From positions 4,526,001 through 4,590,000 of the forward strand of contig NZ_CP075583.1 of NCBI RefSeq assembly GCF_023509035.1: 64,000 nt of DNA, written 5' to 3'. Shown in pieces: positions 52,058-62,600 of the stretch (position 1 is the stretch's first letter; each line of letters opens with the position of its first letter). Origin of the DNA: Janthinobacterium lividum (lineage in GTDB: Bacteria > Pseudomonadota > Gammaproteobacteria > Burkholderiales > Burkholderiaceae_D). The translations under genes and the position numbers were made by a program. The notes under the pieces are model-generated. The model did no database searches, had not been told where the DNA came from, and was given only the letters and a program-made list of their open reading frames with translations.

Positions 52058-52230
52058 GGTAGAATAATAGTGTCCATAATCGAGTTTGTAGACACAATCG
52101 ATTTATGTCTCAACCACAAATCATGCCGGCAGCGGCTCCCGACATACAGACGACGTTGGCTTTTCGCTTATGCAGATCGAGACGGCCAAGGCTGAGATCG
52201 TGTACGAATGGCGGACCTGACCCCGGCCTC
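52058..52230 (+). repeat. long direct repeat, copy 2 (contains a REP unit)
   Basis: Near-identical to 48896-49066 (only a few substitutions, for example GTTTGTAGACA against GTTTGTGGACA). The REP unit at the end is 52188-52230. The two copies bracket the RAYT gene, the orphan toxin modules and the displaced cdiA fragment. Confidence 0.87.
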
Positions 52231-52235
52231 CTGCA

Positions 52236-52374
52236 TGAGAGTCAGGTCTGTCATTCAGACACGGAGTAAAACATTATTCCGAGAACCAAATGGCAGACTC
52301 ATACAGACTCATCGAAGCAAAATAACTAATCAATGTTGAGATCGTGTCTGAATGGCAGACCTGACCCCGGCCCC
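52236..52374. repeat. direct repeat, copy 2 (two opposed REP units)
   Basis: Second copy of the 51562-51703 block: inverted REP at 52237-52264, direct REP at 52334-52374. Confidence 0.85.
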
Positions 52375-52394
52375 CTCGTTCGCTTATGCAGATC

Positions 52395-52526
52395 GGGCCA
52401 AGGCTGAGATCGTGTACGAATGCCGGACCTGACCCCGGCCCCCTACGGCCCCCTACGCCCCCTAAGACCCGCCCCCCTAACGCCCCCCTAAGATCGTATA
52501 CGGATGCCGGTATCTGACCCCGGCCC
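52395..52526 (+). repeat. REP-like elements and C-rich spacer
   Basis: One complete unit at 52395-52440, a C-rich low-complexity stretch with CCCCCTA-type units (52437-52488), then a variant unit at 52490-52526 (ATACGGATGCCGGTAT hairpin). The remaining bases to 52635 hold nothing I can identify. Confidence 0.75.
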
Positions 52527-52635
52527 TGGTATGCCTTTCGACTCGATCAGCAGGCTGCCTTAGACGCCGCCTTTGGCGCGCCCCGAAGGACAGGGGTCAA
52601 TTTTTCCAACATAAAGGGCTTTTTTCATCACTTCT

Positions 52636-52968
52636 TTAGAAAGAGAAATTATCATCGTCTCGTGTAAGAACTCCTGAACTCACTTTTGAAATTACAACAA
52701 CAGAATTCTCTTTTACTGATATTGTCGCCATAATTTTAGCTGCATCTCGATACAGGTCCTCCCCCCCCATATAACACGGAACCTCATCCAACAACCTATC
52801 AATAAGTGTCGAATCCTCAATAATAATCTTAAATATTCTTTCATTTTCAGAAATTTCCATATATGAAGATTCACCAGCAATCAGCACCCCACACACAATA
52901 AAATCCAATCCATTTATAGCATGTAAATCACCAAGCAATAAATTCATTGTCAATAATCTATTTTTCAT
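52636..52968 (-). CDS. putative immunity protein for the CdiA C39-like toxin
   Basis: 110 residues: MKNRLLTMNLLLGDLHAING, LDFIVCGVLIAGESSYMEIS, STLIDRLLDEVPCYMGGEDL and SVKENSVVVISKVSSGVLTR. No signal peptide; very AT-rich, as typical for cdiI. Its ATG overlaps the frame-corrected toxin stop by four bases (ATGA, 52965-52968), the usual toxin-immunity coupling. No named family is recognised. It probably blocks the peptidase toxin in the cytoplasm of sibling cells. Confidence 0.75.
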   Translation of the reverse strand: MKNRLLTMNLLLGDLHAINGLDFIVCGVLIAGESSYMEISENERIFKIIIEDSTLIDRLLDEVPCYMGGEDLYRDAAKIMATISVKENSVVVISKVSSGVLTRDDDNFSF

Positions 52969-53620
52969 TTATTTTTCCCATTAATAACAATACCTTGTTT
53001 CAAAAATCTCTTATTAAAAACGTCAACTTTTTCAAAAAATTGCTCCCCCAAGGATCGCGAATTGCTACGACTTGAACACCTTGGCGAGTAGTCACGCCAT
53101 CAACTACAATTGCGTGCCCTCCCCCTCCTTGTCGAACGGCAACAATCGCAGGATTTCCACCTGCCGTCGCATCAGCAAGGTCTTGGATTGTCATTCGCGT
53201 CTTGAAACTTGCATCCACACCTTCACTTCTAAGCAATACAGCAACTCGATCAGCTGTCATCCCGTTTGTTCCGACATTAGCACGTCCAACTAGTGCCGCC
53301 AAATCAACCGGGTGCCCAAGTGTATCAAGAATCATACCGCACGACGTCGGCGCACAAGTAGGCGTATTACCTTGATTGAGCACTATACGATTACCATTTC
53401 GTGCAAGTTGCCCTGCCTCATCAAATACAAAAGGAGACTTTGCTGCTCCCAATTCGCTACTTAACCCATTATTAGCAAAGGGAGGAGCCTCATAGACATT
53501 AGAATTAATAGGTAAATCGCCTTCTATTTCTCGATACTTTCCACTTTTTGTAAAATTCTGCAACTCTGACAAAGTGACTCGACTTTCATTTACCATACCA
53601 GCTTTAACTGCACCTATGCC
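52965..53620 (-). other. C-terminal toxin domain of the CdiA-like protein (papain-like/C39-type)
   Basis: The triad is Cys in NTPTCAPTSCGMIL, His in GGGGHAIVVDG, and Asp in IRDPWG. The order and spacing match C39-type and related papain-like peptidase toxins. As read, the last part ends NFLKKLTFLIRDF. With six rather than five G at 53045-53049 (minus strand) it reads GEQFFEKVDVFNKRFLKQGI and ends VINGKNK at 52965, overlapping the immunity start. It might cleave a cytosolic protein or modify one; the target is unknown. Confidence 0.75.
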
Positions 53621-56600
53621 GGATTTGACAAAAGATCCAATTTCATATACCGCCTTCGCATCTGCGATCCAAAGTTCCGGGTAAATTTTCTCAATTCCCT
53701 GGGCCCGTTCCAATGCACGATAACTATATGATTGCAATCTCTCTTTATCATCGCATTTTTGAGGGATCTGACAACCCAGCTCGGAAATTTCTTTTTTATA
53801 AAATCGTACAATTTTTGACAATCGGAGCCGACACATTGGTTTAACAAGGACTCAAGCATTTGATTTGACTTAGCATCCTGAATTTGCAAAGTCAAGGCAG
53901 TATTGCAGCTTGCTTCATTTTTAGTACTGTAACAATCTGCTTTCGCAACATTTAAACGAGTGCGCTCTTTATGTGTCAGATAGTTATTCGCCACCTCATT
54001 TGCCGCAGTAGCCGCTCCCGTCGCCCCACCAGCGGCGGCGCCCACCGCAGCGCCCGCCGCCAGCGTCAACGCATCACGCAGCGTTTCAGGCATATCCAGT
54101 TGCTTCAGCTGCTTGGCGATGCTATCCGTCGATAACGCCGCTGCGCCCGCGCCCAAAGCGCCATTGGTGCCTCCGGCAAGCCCGCCAATCGCCGTGTGCA
54201 ACGCGACCCGCGCAAGTCCACCCTCTTTCCAATTCTTGGTTAGATCATCACTTTGGCGCATTAACTCTGCGCTTCTTTCAGGATCGGTTTCACGGAGCCC
54301 ATATGCTTGATCTGCCAATACTTTCGCCTCTTTCAGCTTATCGGAAGCATAGGTCCCCAGCTTCTCTGCAGCAGCGGCCGCAAACGCCGCCGTCACATCC
54401 ATGGTCGCCTGCAGCGCAGCCTTGTCAAAGTTGTTGCCAATCTTCCCACTGGAATCTACCCCAGTCGTCACATCACGGTTCACACCCGCAACAGATTCAT
54501 CCGCCCCCTTGCCCGTCGCTGCGCGCTGAGCGGCATCGTCGGTGATGACGAGAGTGCCGCCGCTGATACCGCTACGCGTAGTACTGCTGGCGTTCTCGCT
54601 GAGTGCGACAATGGCAGGCAGGCCTTTGGTGATACCGCCGTCACCTCCAACATTGGTCAAGTTCTTATTCTCTTCGCCCGCCTTGCCAGCTACCGAAAAA
54701 CCACCCGACACACCCACACTACTACCCTTCGATATCGCGTGATTGGCAATATCGCTGTGCGTCAAAGTCGAGGTAATCAGGCGGCTGTCCAGCTTGCCCG
54801 CCTCCGTGGCACTGATGATGGCGCCTTTCAAGTCCGTATTGCCGCCCACCTTGATCTGGAAGCCGCCGTCACCCGCCTTGATGCCGCTCTGCTCCTGCAC
54901 GCTGGCATAGTCGTTGTGCATATTGCTCTGGCTATAGCTGCCGCTGACGCTGGCGCCAAAGCCGACCGTACCGCTGACGGAGATGCTCTGGTTCTTGCTG
55001 TCGGAACTTGGCCGTGTCCTGCAGGCTTTCCACGTTCAGGTTGCCCTTGATGTCGGCAATTACCTGGTTGGCGCTGGCTACGGCGCCCTTGATGTTGGTG
55101 TCGCCGCCACTGCTGATCACCAGCTTGTTGCCAGCATTCACGTGGGTATTGAGCTGGGTCGTGCCGTCGCCATCCTCATGGCCCTTGCTGCCGCTGACGC
55201 TGGCCGTGAAGCCGACAGACATTCCCTTGCTGCTGATGCTGGCCGCCACGCCAGCTGCGGCGCTCATGCTCGAACTCTTGCTGTGCTGGCTTTCCGTATC
55301 CTGCGCCGCCAGCAGGTTGACATTGTTATCGGCATGCAGGCGGATATCGTTCTTCGCGTTCAGGTCGCTGCCCTGGATAGTGATATTGCTATCCTTGCCG
55401 CCACCCGTAGCCGAGATGTTGATATTGTTGCCCGTCAATACGCTGCCGCTATGCGTGGTGCTGGCCGTCGTTTGCGTCTGCTGGCTTTCCGAATGGCCCG
55501 CCGTCAGGCTGATGCTGATGCTCGGCCCGCCCTCCTTCATCATGTCCTTGGCAGCGTCCTTGGCGGCCATGGCCGTGGTCGCCGCAGCCATGGCCGTCAC
55601 CCGGCTGTTCTTCGCCGTGCTGGCCGCCGTACTCATGGTTTGCAGGGTCTGGATGGCGCTCACCACGCTGCCGCCCAGGGCGACGGTAAAGCCGTCCTGC
55701 GTGGTCTTGGTTTCGAATTTGCCTTTGTCACTATCTTGCCCCGGCGTAATTTTCACGCTGGTGCCAGCCAGGTTCAGGTCTGTCGCAGCAACGATATCGC
55801 TGCCGCCGATCTTCAGGTCCTTGCCTGCAATGATGGTCAGGGCGCCGCTGGTCGAGCCCACAGTGCTGCGCGCCTGGCCGCTCTGGATGACGGCGTCACG
55901 CTCCTGGTCCGTGGTCGTGGTACGCGTGCCATAGCTGAAGCCAAAGCCGCCGCCACTCATGAGACCGCTCTCCTTGACGTTGCGGTGATGCAGTTCCTTG
56001 CTCGTTTCGCTTGCCGCGGCGATGCTGATATCGTTCTTCGCCAGCAAACTGGCGGCGCCGTCGCTGAGGATCTGCGCGCCGGTCAGCTTGATGTCATTGC
56101 CTGCAACAAACGCCACCGTGGCCCCGCCAAAGGCGCTGCCGGCAGAAGTGCCCAGGTCCAGCGTGTCGCGCGTGGTGATGGTCTTGGTGTTCAGGAAGCC
56201 CTTGCTGGTCTGTTCATGTCCCTCGTCGACAGTGACCTTGTTCGCGCCGGCGCTCAGCACGATGTCATGGCCCGCCGTCACGGCCAGGCCCGCGCCTGCC
56301 TGCACATCGGCCGCCCGCGCGATCAGATCGTTGCCCGCCTGCAGCACAATACCGCCACTACCCTGGATCTGACTACCCACCTCGGTACTGCTGCTGTCCT
56401 TGCGGTAGTTTTTTGCATCCCAACTCAGGCTGTTGCTGCTCGCTGTCGTCAAGGTGCCCAGGTTGATGTCGCGCCCGGCGTTGACGATGGTCTGGCCATC
56501 CTTGCCGGCATTGCCGATGACCCCGGCAAGCATGCTCACGTCGCGGCCGGCAGACACCACCAGCGTTCCGCCGCCACTGCTGCCATCGCCGGTCACGTAC

Positions 56601-59600
56601 AGCCCCGCCACCCGGTCGATATCCGTACGGCTGGAACTGTTGCCTCCAGTGCTGCTACTGGCACTTTGCGTGGTGCTGGCAATATGGATGTCGCGCCCGG
56701 CAGTGGCCACCAGCTCGCTGTTGGCCGAGATCGTGCCACCAATATTGTTCAGGTCATTCCTGGCGGCCACGGCGACGGCGTCGCCGTGCAGGCGGCCACC
56801 CATGTTTTCCACATTGTCCGCCGTCAGCTTGACCACGCTGCGCCCGGCAATCGTGCCGCTGTTGGTCAGGTCGCCCGACAGATTGATATTGATGTCCTTG
56901 CCAGCCAGCAATGCACCGCTGCCGTCCAGGTCTCCTTCGCGCAGGCGCAGATAAATTTGCGGTACCAGCGCTTTCTGCACCGAACCATCAGGCAGCGTCA
57001 CATCGCGTTCGACCAGCCAGACAATATCGCTCGTCAGCGCCGCCATTTGCTCTGCCGTCAAGGCAACGCCCGGATGCAGATCATAGTTCTTGGCATATGC
57101 CACGCCGGCGTCCATCAAGGCACGGTACTGCTGCTCGTCGCTTGTGTACTCGCCGACAAAGCGCTGGCCCGTCAACTGCGCCACCTGTTCGCGGATCAAC
57201 TTTTGCTCGTAAAAGCCGTCGCCCAGGCGTTTTTGCGTCACCGACGGGTCCACCTTGACCTGATTGAGCAGATAGTCGGAGCCTGTCCACTCGCGGAAAT
57301 TGGCAAAGCGCGGATCCGTCTCGACCAGGTAACGCGACGACAACGACGGCAAGGTACGAAACAGGCTTGCATTGGGCAAGGAGGTCGACGGACTGCTGGT
57401 CCGCACGAACTGCGCGCGGCCGGAAGCGTCCGTGAGCGCCACTTGCGCGATGCCTGCCAGGCGCGCCTGACCAGGCAAGCTGCCCAGGCCCGTAGCCTGC
57501 GCGGCGGTGCCGGATGCATTGCCGATACTGGTGCTGCCATCCGGCGCCAGGCTGGCCTGGCCGTGCTGATCCGAACCTGTCACGGTCGCGGCAAACGCGC
57601 CTGAGACCGCACGAATGAATCCTCCCTGGCCGGCCTGAGCGATGCGATCCGTGCCAGCAGTTGAGTCTGTACCGCCGACATGCTTCACGTTTTGGGCTAT
57701 GGTGCCCGTTGCCGCCGTGCCAAGCGCAATGGCGCCCGGGTAGGCATTATTCGGGCCATTGCCTTGTTGAACCGCATCGACTGCGCTCCCGGAGACGTTG
57801 CCGACAGTGCCGCCCTGGCCGGCCCCCGCCGCCCGCGCTGTTCCATTCGGGCCACTGCCGCCACTGGCCGCGCCGGCCTGGCGGCCAGCCGCATTGTCAA
57901 CCCCGGCCAGGCCTGCCAGCACGCTGACAATGGCCTTGCTTTGCACTTGCGCGCTGGCCGCGCCGGCCGCGCTGGTGGATGCATTCACGCCGCCGGTCGT
58001 GGCGCCGGACAAGCTGATACCACTACCCTGCGGCGTAGCGAATTGCTCTTCCCGCGCAATGTTCAACGGTATATTTTCAATTTTCTCCGCAGGTGCATAT
58101 GCGATTGATTTTTTTCCCGTTTCATCCCGACCTTTCTTGAAATCGCGCCAGTATGAAGTCGCTGTTCCCGCTTCATTGGTGATTTTCTGGCCCTGCGTCT
58201 GTCCATTCTTGATGCGGCTGCCATGCATATCCAGCAATCCGCCAGCGATAATATGGCTGTCCTCGTTGGCAACCAGGTCGGCACTGATGGAGATATTCCC
58301 ACCGGCAATAATGCGCCCGGGGTCAGAGCTGACAATCTCGCTCTGACGCGAGGTGCGCGTGGTCTGGTACAGCGTCCATACTTCATAATTTCCATCTGGC
58401 GTACGCAAATGCAGCGATTCGTCGTCATAGGTCGCCACGCCCGGCGTACCCGCGACATAACGTTTCGCTGAACCGGCGCCCTGGTACTCGGTCACGTACT
58501 CCTGTTTCGTCGATGAGGACATCTCCACCTGAATATGCCGATTCAGATTATTGACCTGGGCAGCATTCAAGCTCAGGCTGCCCAATGCTTCAATGGTGGC
58601 GCTGGCGTTGTTCAATACTGCCGCGCGTCCGCTCGCCTGACGATTTCCGTCAAGATTACCGCCGATAGACAGGGTATTGGCACTGAAAATCAGCGCGTGT
58701 TCAAAGTTATTGATGGTTTGTGCGCCAATATGCAAACTGTCGCGCGCGGCGATGGTCGCAGCGACGCCATTTTCCACATCATTGTTCAAGGTCCCGGCAC
58801 CAATACTGAGCTGGTCGCCATAGATGCGTCCGGTGCCCATGTTATGAATGATGTTTGCATTAATCTCGGTGGCGACACCGTCGATGACGCCCCGATTCAC
58901 CAGCAGACCGCCGGCACTGAGGCGTGTGATGGTCGCGCTGATATCACCGTAGGCCGTGTTATCGATGTTGGAATTGGTACGCAGGGTCAATGTGCCGCCC
59001 GCACGCACTTTGCCCATGTTCAGGAATTCGCCACCGGTTGCGATGCCAAGGTTGCGGTTGGCGACGAGCTCCGCGCCGGCGCCATGGCTATAGCCACCGC
59101 TCAGATCCAGGTTCATGTCCAGCTGCGACAACAAGCGTCCATCGCCCGTCAGACTGGCGGCGCGCACATCGGCCAGCGCGCCGGCAATCACCGTCCCTCC
59201 CGTATTTGTGATGGCAAGGCTGCGGTTTGCCGCCTGATCGGCCACACTCAGCGCCCTGCCGGCACTGGCCAGACCTTGTGTATTATCAAAAACACCTGAG
59301 CCGACGATATCCAGATTGCCATCAGTGCGCAGCGCTCCCGCCCGGTTGCTCAGCGAGGCTGTTGTCAGGATGGCGTTAATCGCCTCGATACCCTGGTTAC
59401 TGCCCTGCGTCGTGCTGTTGTCGATCGCGCCCGCCGTCAGGCTGGCCGTGGCGCCGGAGCGTATCAATCCATTCCGGTTGTCGATACCGCCGGGGGTAGC
59501 GAACGACAGGTTACCCACCACCTGTATCTGGCCATTCTGGTTATCCAGGCCAGCGCCAGACAACGCCAGGCTGGATTGGCCCACGATCTGCCCACCCGCA

Positions 59601-62600
59601 TTGTTGATCAAACCGGTGGTGCCGCTGATCGCCCCTGCCGCACCGAAATAGCCTGCCGTGTTGTTCCAGCTGCCTATCGACAGGACGGCATCGCCGCCGC
59701 TGACGATGCCGCCGACATTACCCTGGTTGCGCGCGGCATAGGCGCCTGCGCTACCGTTGCTGAGGACTTGGCCGCGCGTGTCGATCCGCAGACCGGCGCC
59801 AGACTGCAACAGACCGCCGTCATTCGTCAGCGGGCCGGAATACACGCTCAGCGCCTGGCTGGCGGCGATGGTGCCCAGATGGTTGTCCAGCGCCCATTGT
59901 CCTGTATCTATCCGAATATTCTTGCCGACAATCGTACCGGCAGCGCCTTGTCCGGCAGCGACCGTATTGCTCAGTGCGGTACTCTGGAGCGTGATGTCGC
60001 CAGCGGCCTGCAGCGTACCGCTGTCGTTTGTCAGGACCCCACCGCTGACGAAACTCAAGTTACCTTTTACCGTAGCAACCTTGCCACCGGTATTGTCGAG
60101 GGATCCTGCCGCCAGATCGAGGTTGCCGGTCGCGGCCAGCAAGCCGCCCTCATTGCGCAGCGCCTGAACCACGCTGGCATTGAGGGTGCCGCCAGCGGTC
60201 ATTTTTCCGCCCTGGTTCAGCAATTCCCCCACCGCTGCCGTGAAATTGCCGCCGGCTGCAATCACACCACTCTTGCTATTATCCAGCGTACCACCACCGC
60301 GAATATCCAGGCTACCGCTGCCAGCCGCCTGCAGCGTGCCGCCCTGGTTATTCAACGAGTAAGCAGCGATGCTGGTACTGCCATTGCTGGCGATAGTGCC
60401 GCCGCGGTTATCCAGGCTCTGGCTGGCGCCGATAGCGGTCTGTCCAAGGCCCAGCTGGGTAATATTTCCTTGACGATTATCGAGCGTACCGGACGAGATC
60501 GTTACCTGCTGTGCGATGGTGCTGGCATTACGGTGATCAAGCGCCGTAGCGGTAATGTCCAGACTGCCATTCGAGGTGATCTGGCCCCGCTGGCCGCTGA
60601 TCTGGCCTGCATGCATCGTCAGTGTCCCGCTACCCGCATGTTCGATCTTGCCGTCCGTATTCGCCAGCACGCCAGCGCCCAGGGTCATATTGACACTGTT
60701 GACGGCGATGCGTCCGCTTGTATTGTCGAGTACGCCTCCAGGCGAAGTAAGGTTGAGCGAAATCGCGCCGCTGCCTGTCTGGATGATGCTGCCCTGCACA
60801 TTACCCAGGTTCGCCACTTGCACTGTCAATTGACCTGCACTGACCTGGCCGCGACCGTTCTCCCAACGCTGGCCATATTGATTGGCGGCATGGACTTCAA
60901 GTGTGCCAGGGGTCGTTACCACGGCGCCGCTGGTCGAGACGTCACCCGCGCTCGCGTTCAGCGCGATGTTCGACGCACTGGTCTGGCTGCCCGCCACATC
61001 CACCGTAGCACCGCTGAAAACCATGTTGCCCGCAGCCAGATTCTGACCGGACGCGCGCAAGGCCTGGGCCGTCGTCACGTTCAGATTGCCCGCAGCCAGC
61101 AAACTGCCATCGGCCTTGACGCCCGCAGCCAGCAAACTCGACGCGGAACCGGTCAGGCTGCCTGCATTGATCGTGTTGTGTCCTTGCGCCAGGATAGTGC
61201 CAGTATTGCTGACATCGCCCGATGCACGCAAAGTCTGGTTGGCACCGGCATACAGGCTGCCGCTGTTGACGACGTTGACGGCGACCGTATTCAGGTCGAT
61301 ACTGGCAAACACCTTGCCGCCAGTATTGTTCAAGTCGCCGATAGCCAGCTCCGCATTGCCATCGAGCGCCTGAATCTGGCCGCGCGTATTATCCACTGCG
61401 CCACCGCGCAGTGTCAGCTTGCGTCCACCCAGAATATTTCCGTCAGTATTGTTCAAAGCCGTACTGGCGTTCACACCGAGATTCTGTGCCGAAACAAGAC
61501 GGCCGTGGTCATTGAGCAAGGTCGCCGTTTCGACCTGCACATCGCCATTGCCCTCGATCTTGCCGCCGCTGTTGTCCAGGCTGCGCGTGGCGACTATGCT
61601 CGCCAGGTCGGTGCCCAACTGGATGATCTCGCCCTGACGATTGTCCAGGGCACCGCTCGTCACCGTCACCTGGCGCGCAATCGTGCTGGCATTGCGGTGA
61701 TCGATGTAATCGGCCGCCACGCCCAATGCGCCGTTGCCCGTGATCTGGCCACGTTGGCCGTACAAATTCGTCGCGCGGATCGCCAGCGTGCCCGTACCTG
61801 CATGTTCGATCTTGCCATCCACATTCATCAAGTCGCCCGCCTGCAGGCGCAGGTTGGCGCTGTTGACGGCAATGCGCCCGCCTGTATTGTCCAGCTTGCC
61901 CGTTTCGATGACCGTGTCGCCGGCGCCCGTCTGGATTAAGGTGCCCTTGGTATTGTCCAGGTTGGCAACGCGCAGGGACACTTGCCCAGCGCTCAGGCTG
62001 CCACCCTGATTGACCAGCGCCTGCCCGTTGGCAGCATTCGCCGTGATGGCCAGCAAGCCATTCGTCGACACGATCGCCTTGCTGGTCGTCACATTGCCCG
62101 TCAAGGCCGTCAAGCCGATGTTGACGGCACTGATCTGGCTGCCGGACACGTCGACCGATGCGCCCGTCAATTGCAGCTGGCCAGCCGCCATGTTCTGGCC
62201 GCCAGCCTGCAAGACACCGCCCGTTTTCACCGTCAGATCGCCAGCCGAGGCAAAGCTGCCACCGGCGCGCATGCCTGCCGCCAGCAATCCATTACCGCTG
62301 AGCTGTCCTGCCGTGATCGTCGTATTGCCCAGGGCAGCCAGCGAGCCTGTATTGCTCAGCAAGCCACCAATATCCAGGGTCTGGTCGCGCCCCGCATACA
62401 GCACGCCAGCGTTGAGCACGTCGCCGACGACCTTGGCCGTGATATCCGTGCCCGCGCTGAGCGTGCCCTGCGCATTACGCAAACCGGCCGCATCCAGGCT
62501 CAATGCGCCAGTGCCTGCCTGCAACAAGCCGCGCGTATTGTCGATGGCGCCGCCCAGGTGCAAATCGGTCGCCGCCGCGATCACGCCGTCGGTATTGACG

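Noticed and set aside
289..55004. Phase variation as the cause of the homopolymer frameshifts
   Set aside because: The runs are only 2-7 bases, far shorter than typical phase-variable tracts, and affect metabolic genes and one gene twice. Read error is simpler.
54983..57604. 873-codon plus-strand open frame opposite cdiA
   Set aside because: Antisense of the repetitive GC-rich adhesin. Its composition (His/Arg/Ala-rich, no domain) is typical of a shadow frame, and the minus-strand frame has clear adhesin repeats.
59576..61939. 787-codon plus-strand open frame opposite cdiA
   Set aside because: Also antisense of FHA repeats, with Asn/Thr-rich codons read backwards; no recognisable domain.
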